Shown piece after piece: positions 6,568 to 12,776 of a DNA stretch of 19,854 bases. Within the stretch, counting starts at the first letter, position 1. Each line of letters begins with the position of its first letter. The position numbers and the translations under genes were made by a program. Source of the stretch: DASXTS01 sp036505275 (GTDB lineage Bacteria; Actinomycetota; Actinomycetes; Mycobacteriales; Pseudonocardiaceae). The stretch is from the NCBI GenBank assembly GCA_036505275.1, contig DASXTS010000061.1, positions 1 through 19,854 of the forward strand. Direction: 5' to 3'. The notes beneath the pieces were generated by a model. That model saw nothing but the letters and a program-made list of their open reading frames with translations. It did not search any database and had not been told where the DNA came from.

Positions 6568-6584
6568 GGGACCTTTGGCGGTCC
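6568..6584 (+). promoter_or_regulatory. Putative DevR/DosR box, DUF6191-proximal
   Basis: GGGACCTTTGGCGGTCC is an imperfect palindrome (GGACC ... GGTCC) resembling the DosR box. The GGGACCTTTGGCGG core is centred about 43 bp upstream of the GTG at 6619, the classical activator position if that gene is leaderless. It also lies upstream of the divergent Usp gene. Confidence 0.4.
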
Positions 6585-6618
6585 ACCACGCACGGCGGCG
6601 TGATGCCATGCTGGACGG

Positions 6619-6945
6619 GTGGCGGTGCTGTTCACCCTGACCCTGCCGGGGCTGGTCATCCTGCTCGTGTCGGTCGCGGCTGTGGAGCGATTCGGCCGGT
6701 GGTTCGGCCGAAGCTGGCTGCCCTGGCGGCGGAGCACAAGGGCGCACATCTCGGCGGGTGGCTTCGACGAGCTGACCGCGTGCTTCTATGCCGGCAAGCG
6801 GATCGAGCTGGAGCAGCGCACGGTGCACCAGGTGCTGGCCATCGACGACCACGACGGGGCGCCACCGGCCATGGCCACGCCGTCGGCGTCCGTGGTCATG
6901 ACACTGGATCCGACCGGCCGTCCGATTGTGGTGCGGTCCGCCTGA
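6619..6945 (+). CDS. DUF6191-domain small membrane protein
   Basis: A 108-aa protein. Residues 2-22 form one hydrophobic membrane segment (VLFTLTLPGLVILLVSVAAV), followed by a basic stretch. The C-terminal part has the DUF6191 pattern: AGGFDEL near residue 50, then GKRIELEQRTVHQVL and DDHDGAPP. The function of the family is unknown; it occurs in actinomycetes. The GTG at 6619 has no Shine-Dalgarno; a CATGCT hexamer 6 nt upstream could be the -10 of a leaderless transcript. It diverges from the repeat-bearing Usp gene, with two DosR-like boxes between them, so coregulation with the stress genes is a reasonable inference. The flavodoxin gene follows 52 bp downstream on the same strand. Confidence 0.65.
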   Translation: MAVLFTLTLPGLVILLVSVAAVERFGRWFGRSWLPWRRSTRAHISAGGFDELTACFYAGKRIELEQRTVHQVLAIDDHDGAPPAMATPSASVVMTLDPTGRPIVVRSA

Positions 6946-6997
6946 CCCTGTCATGAATGGCTGGACGGGCCGGTACGGCGAGGCCTGAGGAGCTGAG

Positions 6998-7525
6998 ATG
7001 ACCGGAATGGATGGCGACCGGCCGGGGCGGCGGATCCTGGTCGCCTACGCCAGCAAGATGGGTGCCACGAAGGAGATCGCCGAGGTGATCGGTGACACGC
7101 TCGTCGCGGCCGGACATCAGGTGACCACACGGGCGGCGGCGGAGGTCATGGACCTGGCGCCTTACGACGTGGTGGTGCTCGGTTCGGCGATCTATTTGAC
7201 CCGGTGGCGCGGCGAGGCGGTGCGGTTCCTGCGCCGGCACCGTGCCGCGCTGTCCACAAGGGACGTACTGCTGTTCCACAGTGGACCGTGCGGGGACAGG
7301 GATGCCGCGCGGCAGCTGCCACTGCCGTCCAAGGTGCGCCGGCTGGCGGACCGGATCGGGGCCGCACCACCGATCACGTTCGGCGGCCGGCTCGATGCGG
7401 CGACCGCCCGCGGCCCGCTCGCCAGGTGGGTCGCACGGGGCGACCTGGCCGGCGACTGGCGGGACTGGAACCAGATCAGGACGTGGGCCGCCGGAGTGGC
7501 CGAGCAGCTGCTGCCCCGAGCATGA
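6998..7525 (+). CDS. Flavodoxin-domain protein, HemG-like
   Basis: A 175-aa FMN-binding flavodoxin-fold protein. The phosphate-binding loop is in ILVAYASKMGATKEIAEVIG (residues 14-33), with the Ser-x-x-Gly-x-Thr signature. The second flavin loop region is VVVLGSAIYLTRWRGEAVRFLRRHR (58-82), characteristic of the menaquinone-dependent protoporphyrinogen oxidase (HemG) type. Many actinobacterial genomes carry such proteins without proof of a haem role, so electron transfer in stress is as likely as haem synthesis. The ATG at 6998 is preceded by GAGGAG at good spacing. A second ATG three codons later is possible but less well spaced. Confidence 0.75.
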   Translation: MTGMDGDRPGRRILVAYASKMGATKEIAEVIGDTLVAAGHQVTTRAAAEVMDLAPYDVVVLGSAIYLTRWRGEAVRFLRRHRAALSTRDVLLFHSGPCGDRDAARQLPLPSKVRRLADRIGAAPPITFGGRLDAATARGPLARWVARGDLAGDWRDWNQIRTWAAGVAEQLLPRA

Positions 7526-7649
7526 GCACGAGCTCTGCCGGCCGAGCTGCCGCCCGCTCGCGCGCCGTGACGCGCACCTTTGCACGATTCGGCGATCGCT
7601 GGCCTACCGTGCTCCTGGCTCGGGCTACGGAAAACGGGTGCGGCAGTCG

Positions 7650-7655
7650 GATAAT
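7650..7655 (+). promoter_or_regulatory. Possible -10 element for the acyltransferase gene
   Basis: GATAAT is close to the housekeeping consensus TATAAT and lies 45 nt before the GTG at 7701, in a short A+T-richer patch of an otherwise empty 175-bp gap. The -35 candidate (ACGGAA at 17-nt spacing) is poor. Confidence 0.25.
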
Positions 7656-7700
7656 GACCACAGGGTGGTCCGTCGGTGAGCGCGGGCAGGGAGGTTTGCA

Positions 7701-8888
7701 GTGGACGACTGCGTTGAGACCGCACCGGCGCGGCGGCCCGTAGCGGCGCCGACGTCCGGCTCGCGTCGCCTGCCGCAGCTGGACAACCTCAGGACCGGCC
7801 TGATCGCGTGGATCATCGGTGGGCACGCGCTGGTCGGCTACTCGGCAATAGGCGGCTGGGAGTACGCCGAGGTCAGGGAGGTGACGTTGCGGCCGCGCGT
7901 CGAGCTGGTGCTCAGCGCGATCCTCGGGCCGTCGGCCCTGCTTGTGATCGGCACGTTCTTCTTCATCGCGGGGCTGCTGGTGCCGAGATCAGTGGCGAAG
8001 CATGGCTGGCGACGGTTTGTGCTCGACCGAGCCGTGCGGCTCGGCGTGCCATACCTGGCGTTCGCCCTGTTGCTGTGGCCGCTGCTGTTGTGGTTGACCT
8101 ACCGTGCGGCCGGCCGCCCGGTCTCCTACCGGTGGATCTTCACGGAACGCAAGCCGCTGCTGGACGCCGGGCCGCTGTGGTTCGTCGCCGTGCTGCTGAT
8201 CTTCTCGGTGGGGTACGCCCTGCTGGTGAGGGTCGGGTTGCTCGCGACTGAGCCGCGCACCACACCTGGCCCCTTGCGCGGCGTGCACCTGGTCGCGCTG
8301 GCAGTCGGGCTGGCCCTGGCGACGTTCGTGGTGCGGCTGTGGTTCCCGGCCCGCGGCACCCAGCCGGGTGACCTACACCTGTGGCAGTGGCCGCAGTGCG
8401 CGGCCATGTTCGGTCTTGGCATCGCCGGCGCGCCCCGCGGGGTGGCCACCCGGGTGCCCGACCGGTTGCGCCGGGGCGGCGGCTTCACCGTGCTGATCAC
8501 CGTCGCCATGCTGCCGGTGGTCGCGGCGCTGATCGGGGTGTCGCAGCTCGGCCGGGACGTGGGCCCGTTCCTCGGTGGCTGGCGGTGGCAGGCGCTGTTC
8601 ACCGCGACCGTGGAGGCCGTGATGGTCGTCGCCGGCTCGGTGTGGCTGCTCGGCACGGCCCAGCGCCTGTTCACCGGCACCGGGCGGCTGGCCCTCGCCT
8701 CCTCCCGCGGCGCCTACGCAGCGTTCATCGTGCAGGGCCCGATCCTGCTCGGGCTCGCGCTCGCGGTGCGGCCGCTGCCGGTTGCCGTCGAGTTAAAGGC
8801 GTTCCTGGTGGCCGCGGCCGGCATTGCCGGGTCGTTCTGGCTCGGCCGGCTGCTGGTCACCCGCACGCCGCTCGGACGGGCGCTCTGA
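7701..8888 (+). CDS. Acyltransferase family 3 integral membrane protein
   Basis: A 395-aa polytopic membrane protein with about ten hydrophobic segments. After a 25-residue polar N-terminus it has QLDNLRTGLIAWIIGGHALVGY, the first helix of the acyltransferase-3 family (PF01757) with its conserved histidine, followed by FFFIAGLLVPRS and the arginine-rich loop RRFVLDRAVRLGVPYLAF, both typical of the family. Members transfer acyl groups to sugars, peptidoglycan, antibiotics or lipids; the substrate cannot be read from the sequence. The GTG at 7701 is supported by AGGGAGG six bases upstream. It stands alone on this strand and converges with the DUF1003 gene, 28 bp away. Confidence 0.8.
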   Translation: MDDCVETAPARRPVAAPTSGSRRLPQLDNLRTGLIAWIIGGHALVGYSAIGGWEYAEVREVTLRPRVELVLSAILGPSALLVIGTFFFIAGLLVPRSVAKHGWRRFVLDRAVRLGVPYLAFALLLWPLLLWLTYRAAGRPVSYRWIFTERKPLLDAGPLWFVAVLLIFSVGYALLVRVGLLATEPRTTPGPLRGVHLVALAVGLALATFVVRLWFPARGTQPGDLHLWQWPQCAAMFGLGIAGAPRGVATRVPDRLRRGGGFTVLITVAMLPVVAALIGVSQLGRDVGPFLGGWRWQALFTATVEAVMVVAGSVWLLGTAQRLFTGTGRLALASSRGAYAAFIVQGPILLGLALAVRPLPVAVELKAFLVAAAGIAGSFWLGRLLVTRTPLGRAL

Positions 8889-8924
8889 CCATCGGGCTCA
8901 ACCGGGACCATCGGGCTCAACCGG
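8887..8924. repeat. 19-bp perfect tandem duplication across two convergent gene ends
   Basis: GACCATCGGGCTCAACCGG is repeated exactly (8887-8905, 8906-8924). The stop codon of the acyltransferase gene (8886-8888) reaches the first copy, and the stop of the DUF1003 gene (8917-8919) lies in the second, so the duplication built the present intergenic junction. Confidence 0.9.
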
Positions 8925-9327
8925 CGCGGTCGTCCCCATCGGGCAGCAGCCGGCCGTGGATCTCCACCGTGAGCCGGTGGATGGCCCTGGTCAGCTCGGT
9001 GTTGGTCTTCAGCTCCTGCTCCTGCGCGACGTACTCGTGGTCGGCCTTGGCCTGCTGGAAAGCCGACTGCCGATTCTGCGCGATCATGATGAAGGTGGAC
9101 AGGAAGATGGCCTCGAGGGATACCACCAGGGTCAGCTTCGGCCACGGTTGGGACTCGAAGAACAGCATCCAGGCGGCAAACAGCACGACGTGCAGGTACA
9201 CGAACCGCATCGAGCCGGCGAAGGCCGTGATCGCGTCCGCTATCCGCAGCTGAAGGTTGGCCGCCCGGCGCTCGCGGTGTGCCTGCACCACTGGGTGGTG
9301 CTGGACCTCAGGGGTTGTCAGGGTCAT
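8917..9327 (-). CDS. DUF1003 membrane protein
   Basis: A 136-aa protein matching DUF1003. A soluble N-terminus (HRERRAANLQLRIADAITAFAGSM) is followed by two membrane segments, FVYLHVVLFAAWMLFF and LTLVVSLEAIFLSTFIMIAQN. The C-terminal helix NRQSAFQQAKADHEYVAQEQELKTNTELTRAIHRLTVEIH is typical of the family. The order FAGSM-FxYxH-W-P-LTLxxSLEAIFLSxFxxxxQNRQ is diagnostic. Function is unknown; some relatives are annotated as cyclic-nucleotide-linked or Mg-transport-related without proof. An in-frame ATG three codons upstream (9336) is an equally possible start, as neither has a good Shine-Dalgarno. Confidence 0.85.
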   Translation of the reverse strand: MTLTTPEVQHHPVVQAHRERRAANLQLRIADAITAFAGSMRFVYLHVVLFAAWMLFFESQPWPKLTLVVSLEAIFLSTFIMIAQNRQSAFQQAKADHEYVAQEQELKTNTELTRAIHRLTVEIHGRLLPDGDDRAG

Positions 9328-9404
9328 GGCCGGCATTCTGGACGAGCGCGTCGGGCGGTCTCCGAACCACCTGGATACCCCCGCGAGTGGCCGGCGCGAG
9401 CGTC

Positions 9405-9410
9405 TACACT
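9405..9410 (+). promoter_or_regulatory. -10 element of the SRP RNA gene
   Basis: TACACT lies 7 nt before the predicted 5' end of the SRP RNA at 9418, a good match to the TANNNT pattern. No clear -35 hexamer is visible 17 bp upstream. Confidence 0.5.
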
Positions 9411-9417
9411 GACCGGC

Positions 9418-9503
9418 GGACCCCGTGCGGCGTCCATCCTGCGAACTCCCCCAGGGCCGGAAGGCAGCAAGGGTCAGCGGGCTCTGGCGGGTGCGCGGGG
9501 TCC
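9418..9503 (+). ncRNA. ffs: Small signal recognition particle RNA (4.5S type)
   Basis: The conserved apical domain is present: GGCCGGAAGGCAGCAAGGGT holds the GGAA tetraloop and the Ffh-binding internal loop. The ends pair (GGACCCCGUGC near 9418-9428 with GCGCGGGGUCC near 9493-9503), closing one long hairpin of about 86 nt, the size of the bacterial small SRP RNA. It guides Ffh in cotranslational membrane targeting. Its position just upstream of dnaX is the usual actinobacterial arrangement. Exact ends are inferred from pairing. Confidence 0.93.
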
Positions 9504-9542
9504 CTCTATTCGCTCGGCGAGCGGCCGCCGTGGGTCCGGCTG

Positions 9543-9566
9543 GTGACCCGAGCACCGTCGGGTCAC
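9543..9566 (+). terminator. Hairpin between the SRP RNA and dnaX
   Basis: GTGACCCGA and TCGGGTCAC form a perfect 9-bp stem with a 6-nt loop, 40 nt after the SRP RNA and just before dnaX. There is no T tract, which is common for actinobacterial terminators. Confidence 0.5.
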
Positions 9567-9571
9567 ACGGG

Positions 9572-9577
9572 TAGGGT
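9572..9577 (+). promoter_or_regulatory. Putative leaderless -10 hexamer for dnaX
   Basis: TAGGGT lies 6 nt before the GTG of dnaX, right after the SRP terminator hairpin. No Shine-Dalgarno is present, so a leaderless dnaX mRNA is likely. Confidence 0.4.
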
Positions 9578-9583
9578 CGCGGC

Positions 9584-11548
9584 GTGGCGCTCGCCCTCTA
9601 CCGCAAGTACCGGCCGGCGACGTTCGCGGAGGTGGTCGGGCAGGACCACGTCACCGAGCCGCTACGCGCGGCGCTCGCCGCCGGCCGGATCAACCACGCG
9701 TACCTGTTCTCCGGGCCGCGCGGCTGCGGCAAGACGTCCTCGGCGCGCATTCTGGCCCGGTCGCTGAACTGCGTGAACGGGCCGACACCCGATCCCTGCG
9801 GGGTGTGCCCGTCCTGCGTCGCGCTGGCTCCCGAGGGCGCCGGCTCGATCGACGTCGTCGAGCTGGACGCCGCCTCGCACGGCGGTGTCGACGACGCCCG
9901 TGACCTACGCGATCGGGCGTTCTACGCGCCCGCCGAGTCGCGGTACCGGGTGTTCATCATCGACGAGGCGCACATGGTGACCACGCAGGGCTTCAACGCC
10001 CTGCTGAAGATCGTCGAGGAGCCACCGGAGCACCTCGTGTTCGTCTTCGCCACCACCGAGCCGGACAAGGTGCTGCCCACCATTCGTTCGCGGACGCACC
10101 ACTACCCGTTCCGGCTGCTGCCCCCGGCCACGCTGCGCCGCCTGCTGGAGCGGATCTGCGCCGACGAGGGCGTCGTCGTGGAGCCGAGCGTGTTCGCGCT
10201 GGTGGTACGGGCCGGCGGCGGCTCGGCGCGGGATTCGCTCTCGGTGCTGGACCAGTTGCTGGCCGGTGCCGGCCAGGGCGGCGTGCGATACGAACGGGCG
10301 GTCGCGCTGCTCGGCGTCAGCGACGCCGCGCTGATCGACGAGGTGGTCGACGCGTTGGCAAGTGGCGATGGCGCGGCCGTCTTCGTCGCGGTCGAGCGGC
10401 TGGTCGACGCCGGCCATGACCCGCGGCGCTTCGCCACGGACCTGCTCGAACGGTTCCGCGATCTCACTCTGATGCAGGCGGTTCCGGACGCCGCCGGCCG
10501 GGGACTGGTGGACGCGCCGGAGGACGCGCTGACCAGGATGACCGCGCAGGCCGACCGCATCCCGCCGGGCGCGCTGGCCAGGTACGGCGAGATCATCCAC
10601 AGCGGGCTGATCGAGATGCGGGGCGCAACGGCGCCACGGCTGCTGCTGGAGTTGCTGTGCGCGCGGATGCTGCTGCCGTCGGCCAGTGCCGACGATGCCG
10701 CCCTGCTGCACCGCTTGGAGCTGCTGGAACGCCGGCTGACCCTGGTGCCGGACCCGCCCGCACCCCGCGCCCCGGCCACTGACCGGCCGGCTCCGCCGAG
10801 CACCCCGGCCGACCGGCCGGCTGCGCCGAGCACCCCGGCTGCCCCCGACACGGCGGTCGCGCCCACCGAACCCAGCGCCGATCAGGCTGTGCAGACAACA
10901 GCCGGCGGCTTGGACGCGGCGGCGGTGCGCAGGGCCTGGCCGGCGGTGCTCGATGAGGTGCGGGAGCGCAGCAGGGTGACCCAGGTACTGCTGTCCAGCG
11001 CCACCGTGCAGGCCGTCGACGGGGACACGCTGGTGCTGGCCATCGGTTCGGCGCTGGCCAGGCAGCTGGCCGAGGAGCGGCACGTCGAGAAGATCACCGA
11101 AGCGCTGCATGCCGTGCTCGGCGGCTCCTGGCGGATACGCTGCGAGCAGACCGAACCCGCTGGCGGCCGTCCGGCGGCCCAGCACAGGTCCGAGCCGGCC
11201 GGCCGCAAAGCCGGCCACCAGCCCGGCAACCAACCCGGCCACCAACCGGGCCACCAACCGGGCCACGAGCGGCAGTCCCGCCGCGTCGACCAGCTGCGCA
11301 GGGCGGCGGGCGGCAGCGGTGGGAACGGCCGCGGCGCCGCCCGGTCAACGGTGGCCGAGGAGCCGCCGCCGGAACCGCCGGACCCGGCCGATCCGCCGGA
11401 CCCGGACCGGACGGACGACGAGGACGCCATGCTCGCCGAGGCTGCCCTGCCGGCGGAGCACGATGCCGGCGGGCGCCGCGATCCAGAGGAGGTCGCCTTG
11501 GAGCTGCTCGCGGACAAGCTCGGCGCTCGCAAGATCGACGAGCGGTAG
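9584..11548 (+). CDS. dnaX: DNA polymerase III subunit gamma/tau (clamp loader)
   Basis: A 654-aa clamp-loader ATPase. It opens with the family hallmark ALYRKYRPATFAEVVGQDHV. Walker A is GPRGCGKTS (44-52), the zinc-binding cysteines are Cys63, Cys72, Cys75 and Cys78, and Walker B is VFIIDEAH with the DEAH box at 127-130. ATTEPDKVLPTIRSR follows as sensor 1. The domain III and C-terminal region includes TQVLLSSATVQAVDGDTLVLAI. The protein drives ATP-dependent loading of the beta clamp in the replisome. The region beyond about residue 390 is a Pro/Ala-rich linker with a 30-bp duplication and, further on, a Gly-His-Gln-Pro repeat. No Shine-Dalgarno precedes the GTG start. I see no obvious slippery A/T-rich frameshift site for a separate gamma form, consistent with high-GC actinobacteria. 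Confidence 0.97.
   Translation: MALALYRKYRPATFAEVVGQDHVTEPLRAALAAGRINHAYLFSGPRGCGKTSSARILARSLNCVNGPTPDPCGVCPSCVALAPEGAGSIDVVELDAASHGGVDDARDLRDRAFYAPAESRYRVFIIDEAHMVTTQGFNALLKIVEEPPEHLVFVFATTEPDKVLPTIRSRTHHYPFRLLPPATLRRLLERICADEGVVVEPSVFALVVRAGGGSARDSLSVLDQLLAGAGQGGVRYERAVALLGVSDAALIDEVVDALASGDGAAVFVAVERLVDAGHDPRRFATDLLERFRDLTLMQAVPDAAGRGLVDAPEDALTRMTAQADRIPPGALARYGEIIHSGLIEMRGATAPRLLLELLCARMLLPSASADDAALLHRLELLERRLTLVPDPPAPRAPATDRPAPPSTPADRPAAPSTPAAPDTAVAPTEPSADQAVQTTAGGLDAAAVRRAWPAVLDEVRERSRVTQVLLSSATVQAVDGDTLVLAIGSALARQLAEERHVEKITEALHAVLGGSWRIRCEQTEPAGGRPAAQHRSEPAGRKAGHQPGNQPGHQPGHQPGHERQSRRVDQLRRAAGGSGGNGRGAARSTVAEEPPPEPPDPADPPDPDRTDDEDAMLAEAALPAEHDAGGRRDPEEVALELLADKLGARKIDER
10781..10840. 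repeat. 30-bp tandem duplication in the dnaX linker
   Basis: Two adjacent 30-bp units (10781-10810, 10811-10840) differ by only two bases and encode DRPAPPSTPA then DRPAAPSTPA in the Pro/Ala-rich linker from residue 400. Confidence 0.85.
11213..11260. repeat. 12-bp tandem repeat, four copies, in the dnaX C-terminal linker
   Basis: Four 12-bp units close to GGCCACCAACCG encode GHQP, GNQP, GHQP, GHQP (residues 544-559). The run is flanked by basic, low-complexity sequence ahead of the acidic C-terminus. Confidence 0.9.
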
Positions 11549-11562
11549 CCGGCGCGTCCGGA

Positions 11563-11606
11563 CATCGCCCGGAAATCGCCCGGATATAGCCGGGACATCG
11601 CCCGGA
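11563..11606. repeat. 11-bp tandem repeat, four copies, between dnaX and the anti-sigma gene
   Basis: CATCGCCCGGA, AATCGCCCGGA, TATAGCCGGGA and CATCGCCCGGA lie end to end in the 64-bp convergent gap. The units carry short self-complementary parts (CCCGG/CCGGG), so they could fold weakly and act as a terminator for either gene. Confidence 0.8.
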
Positions 11607-11612
11607 TACCCC

Positions 11613-12260
11613 TCAGCCGGTGCGCAGGACGGTGCGGCCGTCCGCGGTGCGCACCTCCACGCGGTCGAGCTGGTCCCGCGGTATGGACGTCGCCCCGGTG
11701 ACGACGCAGTGCCCGTTTTCCGGGGTGGTCCAGGTCGCCGCCTGCTCCTGGTGGCCGTCCCGGGCGATGGCCCACGCCGTATAGGGCTGCCGGCCCCGTG
11801 GCGGGTAGTCGACGTCCAGCCGCACCTCGGTGCCCCAATCCCTGGGCACGAGCACGGCGTCGCCGACCCTGTTGCCGTTGAACACGGCGAACACGGCGGT
11901 CGGCGGCGGGTCCGAGTCCCGTACGGTCAGCGCCAGGATGCCACCACCCACCGCGGCGAGCAGGACCACGGCGGCCGCGGCCAGCAGCCACCGGCGGCGA
12001 CGGCGAGCCGCGGCGCGACGGGCCTGCGCGGCTTCGATCAGCCGGTGCAGCGAGTCCGGCGCCGGCCCAGGCTCCGCCAAGGACGGCGGCGCGAGCTGCA
12101 GCAGCGGGGGTACCGTCGCGAATTGGGAGAGCTCCGCCCGGCAGGCCGCACAGTCGGCCAGATGCGCGTCCAGCCGGCGGCGGTCCGCGGAGTCCAACCC
12201 ACCAAGCACGTATGCCCCGAGCAGCAGGCGCAGCTCGTCGTGGGGCAGCCGATCGGTCAT
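11613..12260 (-). CDS. Zinc-binding membrane anti-sigma factor (RskA/RslA-like)
   Basis: A 215-aa anti-sigma factor. The N-terminal zinc-binding domain has AYVLGGLDSADRRRLDAHL followed by His33, Cys37 and Cys40 in the HxxxCxxC pattern. A basic stretch (81-90) leads to one membrane helix at about 91-113. The extracytoplasmic part (about 115-215) is of the RskA C-terminal type with WTTPENGHCVV. Such proteins hold their cognate ECF sigma factor inactive at the membrane; the HxxxCxxC form is often redox-sensitive in actinobacteria (as in RslA and RsrA). It overlaps the sigma gene stop by 4 bp (ATGA), which ensures coupled, stoichiometric synthesis. The N-terminus resembles mycobacterial RslA. Confidence 0.88.
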   Translation of the reverse strand: MTDRLPHDELRLLLGAYVLGGLDSADRRRLDAHLADCAACRAELSQFATVPPLLQLAPPSLAEPGPAPDSLHRLIEAAQARRAAARRRRRWLLAAAAVVLLAAVGGGILALTVRDSDPPPTAVFAVFNGNRVGDAVLVPRDWGTEVRLDVDYPPRGRQPYTAWAIARDGHQEQAATWTTPENGHCVVTGATSIPRDQLDRVEVRTADGRTVLRTG

Positions 12261-12775
12261 CGGCTCACCCCCAGTTCCTCGAATATGGATCGCAGCGCCC
12301 GCACCGCGTAGTAGGCACGGGACTTGACGGTGCCTTCGGCGACGCCGAGCAGCCTGGCCGCCTCGGCGACCGGACGGCCGTGAAAGTAGAGCTGTTCCAC
12401 GACACTGCGGTGGTCGGTGGACAGTCGCCGCAGCGCCTCGGCCACCAGCATGCCGTCCAGCGTCCGGTCGGTCTGGTCGGCCACCGGCACCGGTGCGGCG
12501 CGCGACGCGTCCACCTCGATCGGCCGCCGCTGCTTGGCCCGCCACACATCGGTGAGCACATTGCGAGCGACGGTGAACAGGTACGACCGCGGGTCGTCGA
12601 TGTCCAGCCGGTCGAGCCGTTGCCACGCCCGCAGCAGCGTCTCCTGGACGACGTCCTCGACGAGCTGGCGGTCGTCGGTGTAGCGGTGCACGAACGCGAA
12701 CAGCACGGCGGCGTGCTCCTCGTGCAAGTGCCGCAGCAACTGCTCGTCCGCGTTGTCGCTCAACGAGCCGACCAC
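12257..12775 (-). CDS. ECF-family RNA polymerase sigma factor, SigL-like
   Basis: A 172-aa ECF sigma factor. Region 2 covers about residues 12-75 (FAFVHRYTDDRQLVEDVVQETLLRAW and SYLFTVARNVLTDVWR), and region 4 about 105-168 (RSVVEQLYFHGRPVAEAARLLGVAEGTVKSRAYYAVRALR), with the short linker typical of group 4. The ending (ELGVSR) and region 4 resemble mycobacterial SigL. The GTG at 12775 begins one base after the peptidase stop, and the sigma stop overlaps the anti-sigma start, so the three form one transcript. I chose this GTG because it gives the usual ECF length; extending upstream would run into the peptidase gene. The target regulon cannot be inferred from the window. Confidence 0.88.
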   Translation of the reverse strand: MVGSLSDNADEQLLRHLHEEHAAVLFAFVHRYTDDRQLVEDVVQETLLRAWQRLDRLDIDDPRSYLFTVARNVLTDVWRAKQRRPIEVDASRAAPVPVADQTDRTLDGMLVAEALRRLSTDHRSVVEQLYFHGRPVAEAARLLGVAEGTVKSRAYYAVRALRSIFEELGVSR

Positions 12776-12776
12776 A

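Noticed and set aside
6480..6749. Upstream extension of the repeat-bearing Usp by 90 codons
   Set aside because: The extension overlaps the DUF6191 gene and both candidate boxes. The ATG at 6479 has GGAGG at ideal spacing and begins directly before the Usp fold.
9279..9567. Protein-coding frames across the SRP RNA region
   Set aside because: The conserved SRP apical domain and closing stem explain the sequence; the frames give no recognisable protein.
9905..11266. A 453-codon minus-strand frame opposite dnaX
   Set aside because: It is antisense to unambiguous dnaX coding sequence and shows no domain.
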